A stretch of 7,520 nucleotides of DNA from Fibrobacter succinogenes (GTDB taxonomy: Bacteria; Fibrobacterota; Fibrobacteria; Fibrobacterales; CADBQJ01), in assembly GCA_902796785.1 (NCBI GenBank), contig CADBQJ010000116.1, forward strand, positions 1 to 7,520. The letters are read 5' to 3'. Shown in pieces: positions 6,096-7,520 of this stretch. Both the position numbers and the translations under genes were made by a program. Each line of letters opens with the position of its first letter. Positions within the stretch are counted from its first letter, which is position 1. Below the pieces are notes generated by a model that did no database searches, was not told the DNA's origin, and saw only the letters and a program-made list of their open reading frames with translations.

Positions 6096-7520
6096 ATGAT
6101 CCGACGTCTCCTCCCCGTTTTGGCCCTTTCCGCCGCGATGGCCCGGGCCGCCGCGCCCTGGCCCGGCGCCTGGGAGGGCCCGAAGCCGGCCGAGGAGGGC
6201 TCCGCGCTCCTCTTCTCCTGCCCGGAGGGGGGATGCGCCTGGCGCTTCTCCCCCGCCCGCCCGCTCCGGCTCGACACCCTGGGCGCCGTCGAGGCGACGC
6301 TCTCCGCGAAGGGGGCCCCGGAAGGCGCCTCGCTCGAGCTCGTCGCGCTCTGGAAGACGGCCGCGGTCGGGTTCGAGCCCTTCGTCGCCTCGGCCGCGCC
6401 GCACGCCGAGCGAATCGAGCTCCGCGGCGCGTGGGCCGAAGGCGACGACGCCGACTTCGCCGAGCCGCCCGAGGCCTTCGAGCTCCGCTGGTCCGGCGAA
6501 GGCGGGCGCGCCGTCGTCTCGCTCTCCGGCTGGAAATGGCGCGGGCTCTTCCCCGACCCGGACCGCATCGGGCGGATGGGCCCCTTCCCCGGGATGGTGG
6601 AGGCCGTGGAGGCGCTGAAGGAGGGGGTCCGGCCTCCCTACACCGGCGTCCGCGGCGAGCGGGTGGAGCGGGCGCGCAAGGCCCACGCCGCGCTCTGGAA
6701 GGCGGGCCGCGAGCGGTCGCCCGAAAAGGACCTCGCCCTCTGGAAGGAGGGGCGGAGATGGATGGCGCAGGCCTGGGTGCTGAAGGGGCCGACGAGCCGG
6801 CCCGCGCCGAAGGAGGAGCGGCTCTTCTGGGCGCAGGAGGACCGCCCCGACTGGATCGACACGCTCGTCAGGGCCGGCGCCACCGGAATCGTGCAGGAGG
6901 TCCCCTTCGCGGGCGACGCCGACGAGGCGGCCGCGGGCGGCTTCCCGGCGCGCGAAAAGGCCGAGGCCGCCGGGCTGCGCTGGATCCCCGCGCTCTCGCC
7001 CGTCCGCCTTCCCGAGGGATTTCCCGAACCGCGCCTCGCCGCGCTCCACGACCGCGCGCTGCTCCAGCAGGACCCCAACGGGAAGCCGCTGCCCGCCTTC
7101 TCGCTCTGCGACGCGAACAACCGCGCCCGCCTGCTCCTCGCCCTCGGCGCCTGGCTCGACGCGGCCGCCCCGAAGGAGGTCGTCGCGGACGGCCTGGAGA
7201 ACCCCTTCGGCGACGAGGGCGACTACCACCCCGCCTGCGCCGAGGGGTTCGCCGCGTGGGCGCGGGAACGCGACTCCTCCCTCGCCGGGAGGAAGGGCCC
7301 CGTCCCCGGCTGGCCCGCGAGCGTCTTCCCCGACTCCGCGCTCCACGACGCGTTCGTCGCCTTCCGGCGCGCCGTCCTCGACACCTTCGTCCGCGAGCTG
7401 GGCGACCTCTTCCGCGACCGCGAGATCGCGCTTTCGGCCGCGGTGGAGTCCGACCCCGGCGACGCGCTCGCGCGGAAGGACCAGGACTGGCGCCTCTGGG
7501 CCGCGCGGGGCTGGATCTCC
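6096..7520 (+). CDS. Secreted GHL10-like (DUF187) glycosyl-hydrolase-related protein, C-terminus missing
   Basis: The frame is open for 475 codons from the ATG at 6096 to the right edge with no stop, so the gene continues. Residues 1-20 form a signal peptide (MIRRLLPVLALSA..., small residues up to about 20), so the protein is exported. Residues about 25-180 look beta-rich and I do not recognise them. From about 240 onward it follows the GHL10/DUF187 barrel pattern. RPDWIDTLVRAGATGIVQEV (250-269) matches the strand that asks where the walker goes. SLCDANNRARLLLALGAWL (336-354) matches the usual NPANxxxRxLLLDL. CAEGFAAWAR (381-390) matches CxxCxxxF. LSAAVESDPGDA then QDWRLWAARGWIS (446-475) matches the usual LSAAVFPDP...GQDWxxWLxxGLVD. 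Where the family has hLDYIRYP, this protein has VADGLENP (363-370), so catalytic competence is uncertain. Substrate unknown; it has no minus-strand partner. Confidence 0.72.
   Translation, partial: MIRRLLPVLALSAAMARAAAPWPGAWEGPKPAEEGSALLFSCPEGGCAWRFSPARPLRLDTLGAVEATLSAKGAPEGASLELVALWKTAAVGFEPFVASAAPHAERIELRGAWAEGDDADFAEPPEAFELRWSGEGGRAVVSLSGWKWRGLFPDPDRIGRMGPFPGMVEAVEALKEGVRPPYTGVRGERVERARKAHAALWKAGRERSPEKDLALWKEGRRWMAQAWVLKGPTSRPAPKEERLFWAQEDRPDWIDTLVRAGATGIVQEVPFAGDADEAAAGGFPAREKAEAAGLRWIPALSPVRLPEGFPEPRLAALHDRALLQQDPNGKPLPAFSLCDANNRARLLLALGAWLDAAAPKEVVADGLENPFGDEGDYHPACAEGFAAWARERDSSLAGRKGPVPGWPASVFPDSALHDAFVAFRRAVLDTFVRELGDLFRDREIALSAAVESDPGDALARKDQDWRLWAARGWIS

Noticed and set aside
6009..7346. 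Long minus-strand open frames opposite the GHL10-like gene, including an upstream extension of the TPR gene to 7346 and frames at 6026-6568 and 6638-7120.
   Set aside because: They are composition-driven (rich in Arg, Gly, Ala, Pro) and show no family pattern. The plus-strand frame has a signal peptide and GHL10-like motifs, and the TPR protein begins naturally at 6008.

Overview
The window is a high-GC chromosomal stretch (about two-thirds G+C by eye, with G or C at most third codon positions) from a Gram-negative bacterium. The Gram-negative call rests on the TolQ/TolR/TolA-type energy-transduction genes and on two further envelope or exported proteins. The mix of a strongly diverged DnaA, a Tol system and a secreted GHL10-like protein would suit the PVC group (for example Kiritimatiellota). 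That placement is a low-confidence inference; nothing in the sequence proves it. No tRNA, rRNA, CRISPR array, insertion sequence or phage gene was seen.

Layout. Five complete genes and one partial gene read leftwards (minus strand): a TPR membrane protein (6008-5268), uvrB (5239-3143), a DnaA-family initiator (2763-1369), tolQ (1300-599), tolR (602-180) and the N-terminal 61 codons of a TolA/TonB-like protein (183 to the left edge). One partial gene reads rightwards: a secreted GHL10-like protein that starts at 6096 and stays open to the right edge.

The TPR gene and uvrB are 28 bases apart and probably co-transcribed. A likely intrinsic terminator (3071-3034) follows uvrB. The next ~270 bases up to dnaA are the only clearly AT-richer non-coding stretch. 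It holds a tandem pair of YTGTCAACA 9-mers exactly 10 bp apart and a TTATCAACA; a fourth copy lies across the dnaA start codon. These look like altered DnaA boxes, so this is a candidate dnaA autoregulatory region and possibly oriC. After dnaA and a 68-base gap comes a tightly coupled tol operon, with 4-base overlaps (ATGA, GTGA) at both visible junctions.

The most unusual content is the DnaA. Its nucleotide-binding motifs are intact. However, both box VII arginines, including the one equivalent to the E. coli R285 arginine finger, align with alanines. The DNA-binding helix-turn-helix is one residue short and has phenylalanine in place of the near-invariant histidine. The candidate boxes differ from TTATCCACA in a consistent way, which makes co-divergence of protein and site the main hypothesis to test.
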